Shown: piece after piece, positions 55,028 to 63,942 of the stretch
How the letters are laid out: every line of letters begins with the position of its first letter
Numbering within the stretch: the stretch's first letter is position 1
DNA from: Streptomyces sp. Tu6071
GTDB taxonomy: Bacteria > Actinomycetota > Actinomycetes > Streptomycetales > Streptomycetaceae
Direction of reading: 5' to 3'
Assembly: GCF_000213055.1 (NCBI RefSeq)
Contig: NZ_CM001165.1
Location: forward strand, 4,362,945 to 4,426,944
DNA: 64,000 nucleotides
The notes under the pieces: generated by a model
What the model was told of the DNA's origin: nothing
Seen by the model: only the letters and a program-made list of their open reading frames with translations
Database searches by the model: none
Program-made: the position numbers and the translations under genes

Positions 55028-56452
55028 GTGGCGCAGAGCGGTCATGGCGGGCAGCCGTATCCCTCCGAGGGCGAAGGTGCCCCGTACCCCGGCACCTCGG
55101 GGACGCCCGCCGACGGCACACCCTGGGGACCGCAGCCCGGCTACGACCCGTACGGGAACCCGCAGTCCCCCGCGCACTCCGGCGGCTACGGCTACCCGCA
55201 CACCCCCGCGCCCACCGGCGGCTACGGCTACCCGCCGCCCTTCGAGTCCCCGCACGGCCCGCAGGGCGGCGACGCGGAGGCCACGCAGTTCATCCAGCCT
55301 CTCGCGCCCGGCGGCGCCGACAACCAGGCCACGCAGTACATCGCGCCCGTGCCGGGGGCCGGGCCCCTGCCGCCCGAGGCGGCGGGCCAGGGCGATCCGT
55401 ACTACGGGCAGCCCCAGCCGCCCCTTCCGGGCGGCGCGGGCTCCGACGCGCAGGCCACGCAGTACATCCCGCCCGTGCCCGGCGGCGGTCCGCAGTTCCC
55501 GGGGCAGCCCGCGCAGCCCCCCTCCCCGTCCCCGTACGAGGAGGCCCCCACCCAGCCGCCCGCCGAGTTCGACAGCCTCTTCCGTACCGACAACGAGGGC
55601 GCGACGACGCAGATGCCGGCGATCACGCCGCAGTCGCCGCCGCCGCCCGCCTACGGCTACCCGCAGCAGGCGGGTGCCCCCGGGCAGACGCCGCCGCCCG
55701 CCGCGTACGGCAAGGGCTACGGCGGCCAGGGCCACGGCTCGGACGGCTACGGCAACGGGTACGAGGAGCCGCCGCGCGGGGGCGGGGGCGGCAACCGCAA
55801 CAAGGGGCTGCTCATCGCGATAGGCGGCGTCTGCGTCGTGGCGCTCGGCCTCGGCGTCGGCGCGCTCGTCGGGGGTGGCGGGGGCGACGACGAGGCGAAG
55901 ACCTCGCCGGTCTCGGCGACCGCGTCCGCCGGGCAGCAGGACGGCGACGGTGCGAAGGGCGGCGAGGAGAGCGCGAAGCCCTCGCCCTCCGCCGACCCGG
56001 TCAAGGACCAGGCCGTCGGCCTCGACAAGCTGCTCGCCGACTCCAACAACAGCCGTGACGCCGTGGTCCGTTCGGTCGGCAACATCGGCTCCTGCAAGGA
56101 CCTCGGCAAGGCGGCGGCGGACCTGCGCGACGCGGCACGCCAGCGCAACGACCTCGTCAAGCGGCTCGGTCAGCTGCCGGTCGACAAACTGCCGCAGCAG
56201 GACCAGCTCAAGACCGCCCTCACCCGCGCCTGGCACGCCTCCGCCACGGCCGACAACCACTACGCGGCCTGGGCCGACCAGACCGCGAAGCACGGCGGCT
56301 GCCCCGGCGGCCACGCCCGCTCGACGAACCAGCGCAACGCGGGCGACCGCGCGAGCGGCCAGGCGACGAGCGCGAAGGAGCAGGCTTCGGGGCTGTGGAA
56401 CGCGATCGCGTCGAAGTACGAGCTGACGAAGCGGGACAAGAGCCAGCTGTAG
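55028..56452 (+). CDS. Pro/Gly-rich single-pass membrane protein with TQ motifs
   Basis: A 474-residue protein in three parts. The cytoplasmic region (1-258) is Pro/Gly/Tyr/Gln-rich and contains repeated motifs ATQFI (85-89), ATQYI (101-105), ATQYI (143-147) and TTQMP (193-197); TQ-centred motifs of this kind are often phosphorylated by Ser/Thr kinases and bound by FHA domains. One membrane helix (260-282) follows, then an extracellular helical domain with two cysteines (SCKDLG, GGCPGG). GTG 55028 has GTAGGAG at good spacing. Function unknown. Confidence 0.85.
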   Translation: MAQSGHGGQPYPSEGEGAPYPGTSGTPADGTPWGPQPGYDPYGNPQSPAHSGGYGYPHTPAPTGGYGYPPPFESPHGPQGGDAEATQFIQPLAPGGADNQATQYIAPVPGAGPLPPEAAGQGDPYYGQPQPPLPGGAGSDAQATQYIPPVPGGGPQFPGQPAQPPSPSPYEEAPTQPPAEFDSLFRTDNEGATTQMPAITPQSPPPPAYGYPQQAGAPGQTPPPAAYGKGYGGQGHGSDGYGNGYEEPPRGGGGGNRNKGLLIAIGGVCVVALGLGVGALVGGGGGDDEAKTSPVSATASAGQQDGDGAKGGEESAKPSPSADPVKDQAVGLDKLLADSNNSRDAVVRSVGNIGSCKDLGKAAADLRDAARQRNDLVKRLGQLPVDKLPQQDQLKTALTRAWHASATADNHYAAWADQTAKHGGCPGGHARSTNQRNAGDRASGQATSAKEQASGLWNAIASKYELTKRDKSQL

Positions 56453-56668
56453 GGGCGGGCGCTCGTGAGGGGGCCGGGGGCCGCCTCCTGGGGCGCGGGA
56501 CGCCTCGGCCGCTGAGCCCGTCGTGCCGTGGCGGGCGCCTCGACCGCTGAGTCCGTTCCTCAACTCCTGCGATCGGCTGTTTATTTCGGGGCCGCAGGGC
56601 AACGCGGAGCGCAGACGAGACCGAGCCTTTCACCGGGCCGGTCCCCCTCCGAGTCGCCGAGGAGCCCC

Positions 56669-57460
56669 ATGTCCCGCAGCCCCCGCATCCTGCTCTCCGT
56701 CCTCGCTCTGACGGCGACGACCGGACTGCTCACGTCCTGTCAGGACGACGACTCCGGCGGGGGGAAGGCCGAGAACGCCGCCGCAGCGTCCCCGGCGTCG
56801 CCCTCCGCCTCGCAGCCGGCCGAGACCCCCGACGACACGGGCAGTCCCTCGGCGCGGGCCACCGGGAGTTCCGGCGAGGGCGACGGCGGCAGCGGCGGCC
56901 ACGAGGTCACGGGCACCTGGCACGGCACCGTCACGTACATGGCTCCGGGCAAGTACATGGTCAAGGACGCCAAGGCCGGTGACCAGGCATTCCTCACCTC
57001 CACCAAGACCGACATCCTGGGAGCGCAGAAGATCTGCGGCGACGGGGGCCAGTCCGCCACGCGCTGCACCGCCGCGCAGCTCGAAGCCGCCTCCCGGAAG
57101 GGCTTCCCCGCGACCGTCACCCTCCACAAGGGCGTCGCCACCAAGGTCGCCGAGGACCACCCGGCGGGTGGGGGCACCGACCAGGAGGAGCAGCCGAAGA
57201 AGGTCTACTGGGAGGGCGTGTCGCACTACCTCGCTCCCGGCAAGTACTCCGTCACCGACGACGGGACCAAGAAGGAGCGCGCCTTCCTCACCTCCAGCAA
57301 GACCGTCATCAACGGCAACGGCTGGATCTGCGGCACGAGGGAGAAGACCAAGCGCTGCACCACCGCGCAGCTCGACGCCGCGACCAAGCGGGGAGAGCGC
57401 CTCGTGGTCAAGATCGCCGACGACGGTACGGCCGTCACCATCGACGAACAGCACAACTGA
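56669..57460 (+). CDS. Lipoprotein with internal duplication
   Basis: A 263-residue predicted lipoprotein. The signal peptide ends in lipobox L-T-S-C at about 27, followed by a Ser/Ala/Gly linker to about 80. Two homologous domains of about 85 residues follow. Each has a G/W-x-G start, APGKY(M/S)V, AFLTS(T/S)KT, a cysteine pair around IC-G and RCT(A/T)AQL(E/D)AA, and a closing V(T/V)…VA-like strand. The paired cysteines suggest a disulfide per domain. Function unknown. ATG 56669 has GAGGAG upstream. It may follow the TQ-motif gene in one transcript (216 bp apart). Confidence 0.83.
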   Translation: MSRSPRILLSVLALTATTGLLTSCQDDDSGGGKAENAAAASPASPSASQPAETPDDTGSPSARATGSSGEGDGGSGGHEVTGTWHGTVTYMAPGKYMVKDAKAGDQAFLTSTKTDILGAQKICGDGGQSATRCTAAQLEAASRKGFPATVTLHKGVATKVAEDHPAGGGTDQEEQPKKVYWEGVSHYLAPGKYSVTDDGTKKERAFLTSSKTVINGNGWICGTREKTKRCTTAQLDAATKRGERLVVKIADDGTAVTIDEQHN

Positions 57461-57472
57461 GGCACGCCCCGG

Positions 57473-57497
57473 GCGGGGCGGGGAGACCACGCCCCGC
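57473..57497. terminator. Bidirectional terminator
   Basis: GCGGGGCG (57473-57480) pairs with CGCCCCGC (57490-57497) around 9 bases, between the convergent lipoprotein and substrate-binding protein genes. Confidence 0.55.
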
Positions 57498-57627
57498 GCC
57501 GCCCGGCCGGGCCCGGCGCCCAGGCGCCCGGCCCCGGCCCGGACGCCGGTGACGGGAGCGCCCGCCCCGCTTCCCCCGCGCCCTCACTCCCGCGCCCGCA
57601 CCCCCCGGGCCGCCCCTTCCCGTCCCC

Positions 57628-59040
57628 TCACTCCCGCCCGCCGCTCCCCGTCGGCTCGCTCTCCAGCGCCTCGCGCGCGTCCCCCGTCGCCCCCGGGCCG
57701 ACCCCCGTGCCCTGTGCCGCGACCAACTGGCCGTCGCGGACCTCCAGGTGGGTCACGCGGGTGTTGGCCGTGCGGGGGTAGCCGATGACCGAGCGGGCGT
57801 AGTCGTCGCCCCAGCTCAGGGTGGGGGTGAGGCCACCCGTCGAGACTTTCGTGCCCTTGTCGAGGGCGTCGCGCACGGTCCGCGCGGTCACCGGGCCCTC
57901 GCCGAGGGACTCCACGATCCGGCGCAGCGCGGTGTAAGCGATCCACGTCGTCTGCACGCCCGCGTCCGCCGGGTCGATCGCGTTGTCCCCGAAGGCGTGC
58001 CGCGTGATGACCTTCTTCATCGTCGCCCAGCGCGGGTCGGACGCGGGCGGGTACCAGCCCGTCACCGCGGCGCCCTCGTACGGGCCCGACGCGCCCCCGG
58101 ACCGGTCGACGAGCCGCTGGCTCACGCTCCCGAGCACCGAGCCGACCCGCACGGCGGGCGTCGCTCCCGCCTCCGTACCGCCCGTCCCCGCCTCCGTACC
58201 GCCCGCTCCCGTACCGCTCGAAGGCGCCACGCGGCGGAAGGAGTCGACGAAGGCCGCCGTGCTGTCGCCGAGCGCCACGCTCACGCAGCGGCGCGCCGCC
58301 GGGGCCGGGGCGAGCCGGTCGAGCACCTGTCCGGCCTGCGGCGTGTAGTCGCTGGACGCGACGGGCACGGGCAGGTCCACGACCTCGCCCTTGCCGCCCG
58401 CGCCCCGCAGCCCCGCGCGCAGCAGGTCCGGCCACGTGTCCCCCGTGACCCCCTCGGGGCGGACGAGCGCCACGCGGTCGCAGTCGGGGGCGAGCTGCGC
58501 GCCCTGCGCCGCGATCAGCGCGGGCAGCCCGCCGTTGACCGGGTACGAGTCCGGGTTGACGAACTCCTCGTGCGTGATCCCGTACCCGCCGAGGTAGGGG
58601 ATGCCCGCGAGCGAGATCGGCGAGAAGATCGCCGCGTCCTGCTCGCTGTACGAGCCGACGACGGCCACCGCCTTCTCGCGCACCGCCCGCCGGGCGCACT
58701 CCGCCGCCGCGACCGACTCGTTGCCCTCGTCGCACACGAGGACCCGCAGCTCGCGGCCCCCGATGCCGCCCCCGGCGTTCACCCACCGCTCGTAGGCGCG
58801 GGCCATCGCGGTCATCCCCGGCGCGTTGGTCCCCGTGGTGCGCAGCGGCGCCCACGTCATGACGGTGACGGGAGGCTCGTCGTCCCCGCCGCCCGGCAGC
58901 ACCCCGCAGCCGCTCGCGAGCAGCAGCCCGCAGAGCGCCCCGGCGAGCGGGCCGCGGAAGACGGCGCGGACCCCGCGCCGCGGGGCGGGCGCGGGGCGGG
59001 GCCTGAGGCGGGTGCGTAGCGGGAGCGGACCGGTGGTCAT
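57628..59040 (-). CDS. ABC transporter substrate-binding lipoprotein (branched-chain amino acid type)
   Basis: A 470-residue type I periplasmic-binding-fold protein. The signal ends in ASGC near residue 45. The core shows APLRTTGTNAPGMTAMARAYERWVNAGGGIGGRELRVLVCDEGNE and then VAVVGSYSEQDAAIFSPISLAGIPYLGG, like LivJ/amide-binding proteins. No permease or ATPase genes are adjacent, so it is either an orphan binding protein or a sensor partner. A Gly/Thr/Ala repeat insertion (GAGGTEAGTGGTEAG, about 285-300) interrupts the second lobe. ATG 59040; divergent from the SCO4402-family gene. Confidence 0.88.
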   Translation of the reverse strand: MTTGPLPLRTRLRPRPAPAPRRGVRAVFRGPLAGALCGLLLASGCGVLPGGGDDEPPVTVMTWAPLRTTGTNAPGMTAMARAYERWVNAGGGIGGRELRVLVCDEGNESVAAAECARRAVREKAVAVVGSYSEQDAAIFSPISLAGIPYLGGYGITHEEFVNPDSYPVNGGLPALIAAQGAQLAPDCDRVALVRPEGVTGDTWPDLLRAGLRGAGGKGEVVDLPVPVASSDYTPQAGQVLDRLAPAPAARRCVSVALGDSTAAFVDSFRRVAPSSGTGAGGTEAGTGGTEAGATPAVRVGSVLGSVSQRLVDRSGGASGPYEGAAVTGWYPPASDPRWATMKKVITRHAFGDNAIDPADAGVQTTWIAYTALRRIVESLGEGPVTARTVRDALDKGTKVSTGGLTPTLSWGDDYARSVIGYPRTANTRVTHLEVRDGQLVAAQGTGVGPGATGDAREALESEPTGSGGRE

Positions 59041-59221
59041 GGCGCCGCAGCCTTGCCGCCGCGCGCCAACCGGGGTACTACCCACGGTCAACGAGCGGTG
59101 ACGGGCGGGTGAACAGCGGGGGACCGGTACGGCGCGTTCCGGGCGGAACGTACGATCACTGACCGTGCAAAGCCCGGAGAACCCTTCACGCCGCAGCCGC
59201 CGCTCCTCCACCATGGGGGGC

Positions 59222-59659
59222 ATGCCACTCAACGACATGCCGTGGTGGCGCTGGCGCAGCACCGTGCGTTCCGCGCTGCACATGCTCTCCGACCCGGCGT
59301 TCCAGCAGGAGTACTGGCTCGCGGGCCGCGAGGAGTACGGGGACGTGACCGACGCCGTGTACCGGCTGGTCGAGGACACCTGGCTCGACAACTGGCCCGC
59401 CGAGCGCTACCTCGGCTCGGTCTTCCGCGACAGCGAGGAGACGACGCTCGTCGACGCCGCCGTGCTGCGCGTGCTGCGCATCCTGCATCAGGTCGGCCCC
59501 GACGCCCCGGCGGCCACCTACCTCCAGCACCCGGACTGGCCCGAGGCCCTCGCCGCCTGCCGCGCCGCCCACGTCCGCCTCGCCCTCGCCGACGGCGACG
59601 ACCCCGAGCAGCCCCCGCGCACACTGGGCGAACTGCGGACCCTCCTGCGCACGGCGTGA
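59222..59659 (+). CDS. SCO4402 family protein
   Basis: A 145-residue conserved actinobacterial protein. The family-specific core is MPLNDMPWWRWRSTVRSALHMLSDPAFQQEYWLAG, then DVTDAVYRLVEDTWLDNWPAERYLG, FRDSEETTLVDAAVLRVLRILHQVGPDAP. It is all-helical, without membrane segments. The reading frame extends to 59165, but the conserved part begins near ATG 59222. No biochemical role is known. It precedes purU, as I recall for S. coelicolor. Confidence 0.85.
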   Translation: MPLNDMPWWRWRSTVRSALHMLSDPAFQQEYWLAGREEYGDVTDAVYRLVEDTWLDNWPAERYLGSVFRDSEETTLVDAAVLRVLRILHQVGPDAPAATYLQHPDWPEALAACRAAHVRLALADGDDPEQPPRTLGELRTLLRTA

Positions 59660-59964
59660 CGCGGGGGGCGACCTGACACGGCGGACGGGCTGAGGCGGAG
59701 GCGCAGGGCGGCGAGCGTGAGGCGGAGGCGCAAGGCGGCGGGCGTGAGGCGGCGGACGTCCTGAGACGGCGGACGGGCGGGGCGCCCCCGCGCCACTGCC
59801 TAGGTCCCCTGCCACCCGCCCGGCCCCGCGCCACCCGCCCAGTCCCGCGCCACCCGCCCGGCCCCGCGCCACCCGCCCGCGCCTCACTCGACCCGTCCCC
59901 GCCCCCGGTCCCGCCTCGCGGACATGCGCCCCGCACGCCCCCGCGGTGTGCGACCCTGGCCCGC
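59660..59964 (+). repeat. Intergenic tandem repeats before purU
   Basis: Two families: GAGGCGGAGGCGCAGGGCGGCG-type units (59692-59760) and CCGCGCCACCCGCC(C/A)(G/A)-type 18-20 bp units repeated about four times (59808-59880). No ORF is supported. Confidence 0.65.
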
Positions 59965-60882
59965 ATGACTGAGCAGCCCGCCCCGGTTGTCGGCTCCGCC
60001 GCCCTCGCCGCCCCCACCTCCAGTTACGTGCTGACGCTGTCCTGCCCCGACAAGCAGGGGATCGTGCACGCCGTCTCCAGCTTCCTCTTCATGACCGGCG
60101 GGAACATCGAGGACAGTCAGCAGTTCGGGGACGCGGACACGGGGCTGTTCTTCATGCGCGTCGGCTTCTCGGTCGAGTCGACCGGGCAGGACGGTGAGCC
60201 GACCGGGCTCGACAAGCTGCGGGCGAGCTTCGCGGCGATCGGCGAGGCGTTCCGGATGGACTGGCAGATCCACCGGGCCGGGGAGCGGATGCGCGTCGCG
60301 ATCCTGGTGAGCAAGTTCGGCCACTGCCTCAACGACCTGCTCTTCCGCTCCCGCAGCGGTGCGCTCCCCGTCGAGATCGCCGCCGTCGTCTCCAACCACA
60401 CCGACTTCCGCGAGCTGACCGCGAGCTACGGCGTCCCCTTCCACCACATCCCCGTCCCCAAGGACGGCAAGGCGCAGGCGGAGCAGCGCTTCCTCGACCT
60501 CGTCGCCGAGGAGGACGTCGAACTCGTCGTGCTCGCCCGCTACATGCAGGTCCTCTCGGACGACCTGTGCAAGAAGCTGAGCGGCCGGATCATCAACATC
60601 CACCACTCCTTCCTGCCGAGCTTCAAGGGCGCCAAGCCCTACCACCAGGCGCACGCCCGGGGCGTGAAGCTCATCGGCGCGACCGCGCACTACGTGACCG
60701 CGGACCTCGACGAGGGCCCGATCATCGAGCAGGAGGTCGAGCGCGTCACGCACGCGGCGACCCCCGCCCAGCTCGTCGCCACGGGCCGCGACGTGGAGTG
60801 CCAGGCGCTCGCCCGCGCGGTCAAGTGGCACGCCGAGCACCGCATCCTGCTCAACGGCCGCCGGACGGTCGTCTTCGCCTGA
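59965..60882 (+). CDS. purU: Formyltetrahydrofolate deformylase
   Basis: A 305-residue enzyme releasing formate from 10-formyltetrahydrofolate to balance one-carbon and purine metabolism. An N-terminal ACT domain (about 22-100, YVLTLSCPDKQGIVHAVSSFLF) precedes the formyltransferase-fold hydrolase domain (108-300), with catalytic residues in IINIHHSFLPSFKGAKPYHQAHARG and the Asp in TADLDEGPIIEQ. ATG 59965. It is convergent with the anti-sigma gene. Confidence 0.96.
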   Translation: MTEQPAPVVGSAALAAPTSSYVLTLSCPDKQGIVHAVSSFLFMTGGNIEDSQQFGDADTGLFFMRVGFSVESTGQDGEPTGLDKLRASFAAIGEAFRMDWQIHRAGERMRVAILVSKFGHCLNDLLFRSRSGALPVEIAAVVSNHTDFRELTASYGVPFHHIPVPKDGKAQAEQRFLDLVAEEDVELVVLARYMQVLSDDLCKKLSGRIINIHHSFLPSFKGAKPYHQAHARGVKLIGATAHYVTADLDEGPIIEQEVERVTHAATPAQLVATGRDVECQALARAVKWHAEHRILLNGRRTVVFA

Positions 60883-60961
60883 GCGGAGCCCCGCGACCCG
60901 GACGTACGGGCGTCCTCGCCCGAGCGGACTCCGACGACCCGGGACGTACGGGCCCGCGCGC

Positions 60962-62515
60962 CTACACCCTGCTCAGCGCCGCCGTCGCCCGCAGGACGCG
61001 CAGGATCGTCGCCCGGTCCCCGTCCTGGCCGAGCGCGGCCTCCTCCGGGGCCAGATGTCCCGCGGCCAGCTCGCAGAACTCGACGCCGTCGAGGCGGACT
61101 TCGGCGACGTCCTCGTACGGGCCCTCCTCGCTCTCCGCCTTCGGGTCGACGCCGATCCGCCAGACCCCGCCGCCGGGCCCCTCTATCTCCAGGCGGAGCG
61201 TCCCGCGCCCGCCGGAGCGGGGCTCCGCGTCCGGCGGCGGGAACGCCGCGAGGGTCTGCGGGACGAGGCGGGTCGCGAGGTCGATGAGCAGGCGCAGGTG
61301 CGGACCGGCGGGGGCCGCGTACGGGTACGAGACGGCCGTCGCGATGTCCCAGGCGTGTATCCACGTCTCGAAGGCCCGCTCCAGGAGCGCGTCCCGCAGC
61401 GGGAGCGAGAAACCGCCGTACGGGACCGGGGTGCCGCCCGAGCCGCCGTCCTCGCCGTCCGGGAGACCGGCCGTCCGCACGAGCGCGTGCGTCTGCTCGC
61501 GCCACGGGGCGTGCTCGGCACGGGTCGGCGGGGCGCCGAGCGCCGCCAGGTAGCGCTCGGTGCGTTCCTCCGGCGGCACCGGCATCCCCGGCGCGTGCGC
61601 GCCGAGCGGGTCGGGCAGGCCGGTCGCCGCCGCGACGAGCCCGTCGACCGCGAGCAGGTGCGCGATGACCCCCGCGACGGTCGTGCGGCGTCGGGTGGGC
61701 CCCTCCGGCGTCCACCAGCGCAGGCGCACCGGGGCGTGCCAGTCGGAGTCACCGAGGCTCTGGAGGAGCGCGTCGAGGCGGGCCGTCTCGGTGTCGTACG
61801 GCTCCGCCCAGGCCGGTACGGGCACGCGCGGGGGCCGCCGCTCCAGGCAGCGCGCGAGCACGCGGGCGCGGAGCGAGGGATCGAGGTCGAGCGGTTCCTG
61901 CGGGTGCAGCAGCCCCACCGCGTCGCGCAGCCGCAACGCCTCGTCCGCGCACGCCCCGCACACCCCGAGATGCGTCTCGACGGCCAGGGCCTCCTTCGGC
62001 GAGCACGCCGCGAGCGCCCACGCCCCGAGCAGGGACCGCAACAGCCGGTGGTCCCCGAGCAGCGGATCGATCCCCGTGACCCCGAACGACGTGTACGTGA
62101 CGCACGAGGGCCCCGCGGTGCCGTCCCCTTCCCGGCGCTCACCCATACCCTCCGCCTGCCCCCGCACCCCGCCCCCCACGCCGGACCCACCCGAACCGGG
62201 GCTTTCCGCGCGCCGCCCGCTCGCGCGGCGCGAGGCCGGGCGGGAGGCGCCGTCGGCGGAGCGGGCGGCGCGGGCGCGGCGGCGGGAGCCACCCGGCTCG
62301 TGAAAGCCGCTCGGCTCGTAAGGGTCGCCCGGCTCGTAAGGGTCGCTCGGCTCGTGAAGGCCGTCGGGAGTGCCTTCGGGTGTGCTGTCGGGAGTGCCGT
62401 CGAGTGTGCTGTCGGCCCCGCGCGGGCCGCCGGTGCCGCTCGCCCCGCGCTCCGCGCCCGTGGCGCCTCCCGCCTCCCCGTCCTCGTCCCGCCCGGTCCG
62501 TCCGGCCCCGCTCAC
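60962..62515 (-). CDS. Zinc-finger anti-sigma factor fused to a mycothiol-fold (MDMPI) domain
   Basis: A 517-residue protein. Residues 1-123 are acidic and repetitive (GTPDSTPEGTPD, EPSDPYEPGDPYEP). Residues about 150-200 hold a ZAS-type zinc anti-sigma motif, His182-x3-Cys186-x2-Cys189. From about 235 to 500 is an MDMPI/DinB-like bundle with a metal-site histidine at 286 (GVIAHLLAVDGLV) and TWIHAWDIATAV near 380. GTG 62515 overlaps the sigma gene stop (GTGA) and has GGGGAG upstream; Met124 is an alternative start. It should bind and inhibit the upstream sigma factor, perhaps in response to thiol state. Confidence 0.87.
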   Translation of the reverse strand: MSGAGRTGRDEDGEAGGATGAERGASGTGGPRGADSTLDGTPDSTPEGTPDGLHEPSDPYEPGDPYEPSGFHEPGGSRRRARAARSADGASRPASRRASGRRAESPGSGGSGVGGGVRGQAEGMGERREGDGTAGPSCVTYTSFGVTGIDPLLGDHRLLRSLLGAWALAACSPKEALAVETHLGVCGACADEALRLRDAVGLLHPQEPLDLDPSLRARVLARCLERRPPRVPVPAWAEPYDTETARLDALLQSLGDSDWHAPVRLRWWTPEGPTRRRTTVAGVIAHLLAVDGLVAAATGLPDPLGAHAPGMPVPPEERTERYLAALGAPPTRAEHAPWREQTHALVRTAGLPDGEDGGSGGTPVPYGGFSLPLRDALLERAFETWIHAWDIATAVSYPYAAPAGPHLRLLIDLATRLVPQTLAAFPPPDAEPRSGGRGTLRLEIEGPGGGVWRIGVDPKAESEEGPYEDVAEVRLDGVEFCELAAGHLAPEEAALGQDGDRATILRVLRATAALSRV

Positions 62516-63147
62516 GGGGAGGGCTCCCCGGCGCCGGGGACCGGGTGGTCGTGGGCGGTGGAGAGGAGCTGGAGGCCCAGGCGGAGGCGGCGACGGGCCT
62601 CCTCCTCGGTGATGCCGAGGTCGGCGGCGGTCTGGCGGTAGTCCCTGCGGTGCGCGTACGCCTGGTCGATCGCCTCGCGCAGCGGGCGCGGCATCGCGCT
62701 CGCGATCCAGTCGGCGCGGGCTGCGGCGGCGGCCCGGTGGATACGGGTCTCGGCCGCCTCGGCGCGGGCCCGTCCCTCCTCCGTACCGGCCCCCGCGCCG
62801 AGCAGCGCCTCCGTCTCGGACTGCCGCAGGCGGCGTACGGCCTCGACGCTGGCCAGGGCCGCGAGGTGCGAGCGGAGCGGCTCGCGCGCGGGCTCGTAGC
62901 GCCCGGGCGCCTCCCACAGCCGGGCGAAGACGTCGTGCGTGACCTGCGCGGCGGCCTGGTCGTCGCCGAGGACGCGGCGGGCGAGGCCGTGCACGAGCGG
63001 CGCGAAACGGTCGTACAGCTCGCCGAGCGCCGCCGCCTCCCCGCGTTCGAGCCGCTGCCGCAAGCGCGCGTCGCGGCGGCGTGCCTCCTCCATCGGCCGA
63101 AGACCCCCTGGCTGTCCGGGCGCGATCCCCGGAAACCGGCTTCGCAC
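62512..63147 (-). CDS. RNA polymerase sigma factor, sigma-70/ECF type
   Basis: A 211-residue sigma factor. Region 2 is at about 38-100 (ALGELYDRFAPLVHGLARRVLGDDQAAAQVTHDVFARLWEAPGRYEP) and region 4 at about 150-200 (MPRPLREAIDQAYAHRRDYRQTAADLGITEEEARRRLRLGLQLL). GTG 63147 gives the longest form; ATG 63093 (MEEARRRD) begins the conserved part and is a real alternative. It is translationally coupled to the downstream anti-sigma gene, and divergent from a STAS antagonist 356 bp away. Together they form a regulatory module. Confidence 0.88.
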   Translation of the reverse strand: MRSRFPGIAPGQPGGLRPMEEARRRDARLRQRLERGEAAALGELYDRFAPLVHGLARRVLGDDQAAAQVTHDVFARLWEAPGRYEPAREPLRSHLAALASVEAVRRLRQSETEALLGAGAGTEEGRARAEAAETRIHRAAAAARADWIASAMPRPLREAIDQAYAHRRDYRQTAADLGITEEEARRRLRLGLQLLSTAHDHPVPGAGEPSP

Positions 63148-63503
63148 CGCTGTTCAGCCCATCATCCCCTTCCGCGCCCAGAATGTAAGGGTTCCCCGTG
63201 CTTCCCCGCGCTCCTTTACGGCAATGTGCGCCCTCTGCGAGCCTGGAGGTGGTAAAGGGCGGACGAATTGCCCGGTTCACCCCCGCACGTGACAGAAGTG
63301 GGGAAGTCCGATGAACCAGGCCCCCGCTCCCCGCGTCCTTCACAAGGGGCGCGGGGGCGCGGGGGAGCGCGCGGCCGAAGTGTGACGGCGTACACGCCGG
63401 TTTCGGGGAAGGTCCCCGGGGTAGCGGCGGGTTCACCGAAGAGCAGAAGCGGAACGGGAGCCTCCGGAGTACGGAGGCAGAAGTCGAGCGGAAGGCGTAG
63501 GAC
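63148..63503. promoter_or_regulatory. Divergent regulatory region of sigma and STAS genes
   Basis: No gene. Lower-GC patches at about 63183-63200 and 63248-63275 mark possible promoters. A hairpin GCCTCCG-GAGTA-CGGAGGC (63460-63478) lies in the leader of the STAS gene, 25 bases from its start. Confidence 0.5.
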
Positions 63504-63878
63504 GTGGAATTCCAGGTCACCGACGAGGAGCGGGACGGCTGGGCCGTGCTGCGCGTCGCGGGAGAGATGGATCTCGTCTCCTCGCCGTCCGTGCGGCAGC
63601 GGGTGCACGAGGCGGTGGCGCGCGGGCGGCACAGCGTCGTCCTCGATCTGTCCGAGGTCCACTTCTGCGATTCGAGCGGGGTCGGCGTGCTCATCGCCGC
63701 GCGGCGGCTCATGCGGTCCTGTCACGGGCGGTTGCGGATCGTGCTGCCGGCCCGGGGTGCCGAGGAGGGCTCGCACGTGAACCGGGTGCTGGCCGCGCTG
63801 GGCGTCCGCCGGCTCTTCGAGGTGTACCCGGACGTGCGGGCGGCGCTTCTGGAGGACGTGAGCCCGCTCACGGCGTGA
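63504..63878 (+). CDS. Anti-sigma factor antagonist (STAS domain)
   Basis: A 124-residue STAS protein of the RsbV/SpoIIAA type. The strand GWAVLRVAGEMDLVSSPSVRQRVHEAV leads to VVLDLSEVHFCDSSGVGVLIAARR, with the phosphorylatable serine at 57 or 58 in CDSSGVGV. Such proteins, when unphosphorylated, trap an RsbW-type kinase anti-sigma factor. The nearby anti-sigma is zinc-finger type, not a GHKL kinase, so its partner may be elsewhere. GTG 63504 starts at VEFQVTDEE. Confidence 0.93.
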   Translation: MEFQVTDEERDGWAVLRVAGEMDLVSSPSVRQRVHEAVARGRHSVVLDLSEVHFCDSSGVGVLIAARRLMRSCHGRLRIVLPARGAEEGSHVNRVLAALGVRRLFEVYPDVRAALLEDVSPLTA

Positions 63879-63895
63879 CCCCCGGGGCCCAGCCC

Positions 63896-63942
63896 TTCGC
63901 ACCCCTCCCGCCCCCGGCCCCTCGCACCCCTCCCGCCCCCGG
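63896..63942 (+). repeat. Direct repeat of about 23 bp, two copies
   Basis: TCGCACCCCTCCCGCCCCCGGCC occurs twice back to back (about 63897-63942) after the STAS gene. The remaining bases to the window end show no gene. Confidence 0.7.

Noticed and set aside
54372..55121. Minus-strand ORF with seven-residue TTAVD-type repeats
   Set aside because: The repeats are the translation of the 21-bp iterons; flanking sequence is antisense of the XRE gene end and of the TQ-motif gene.
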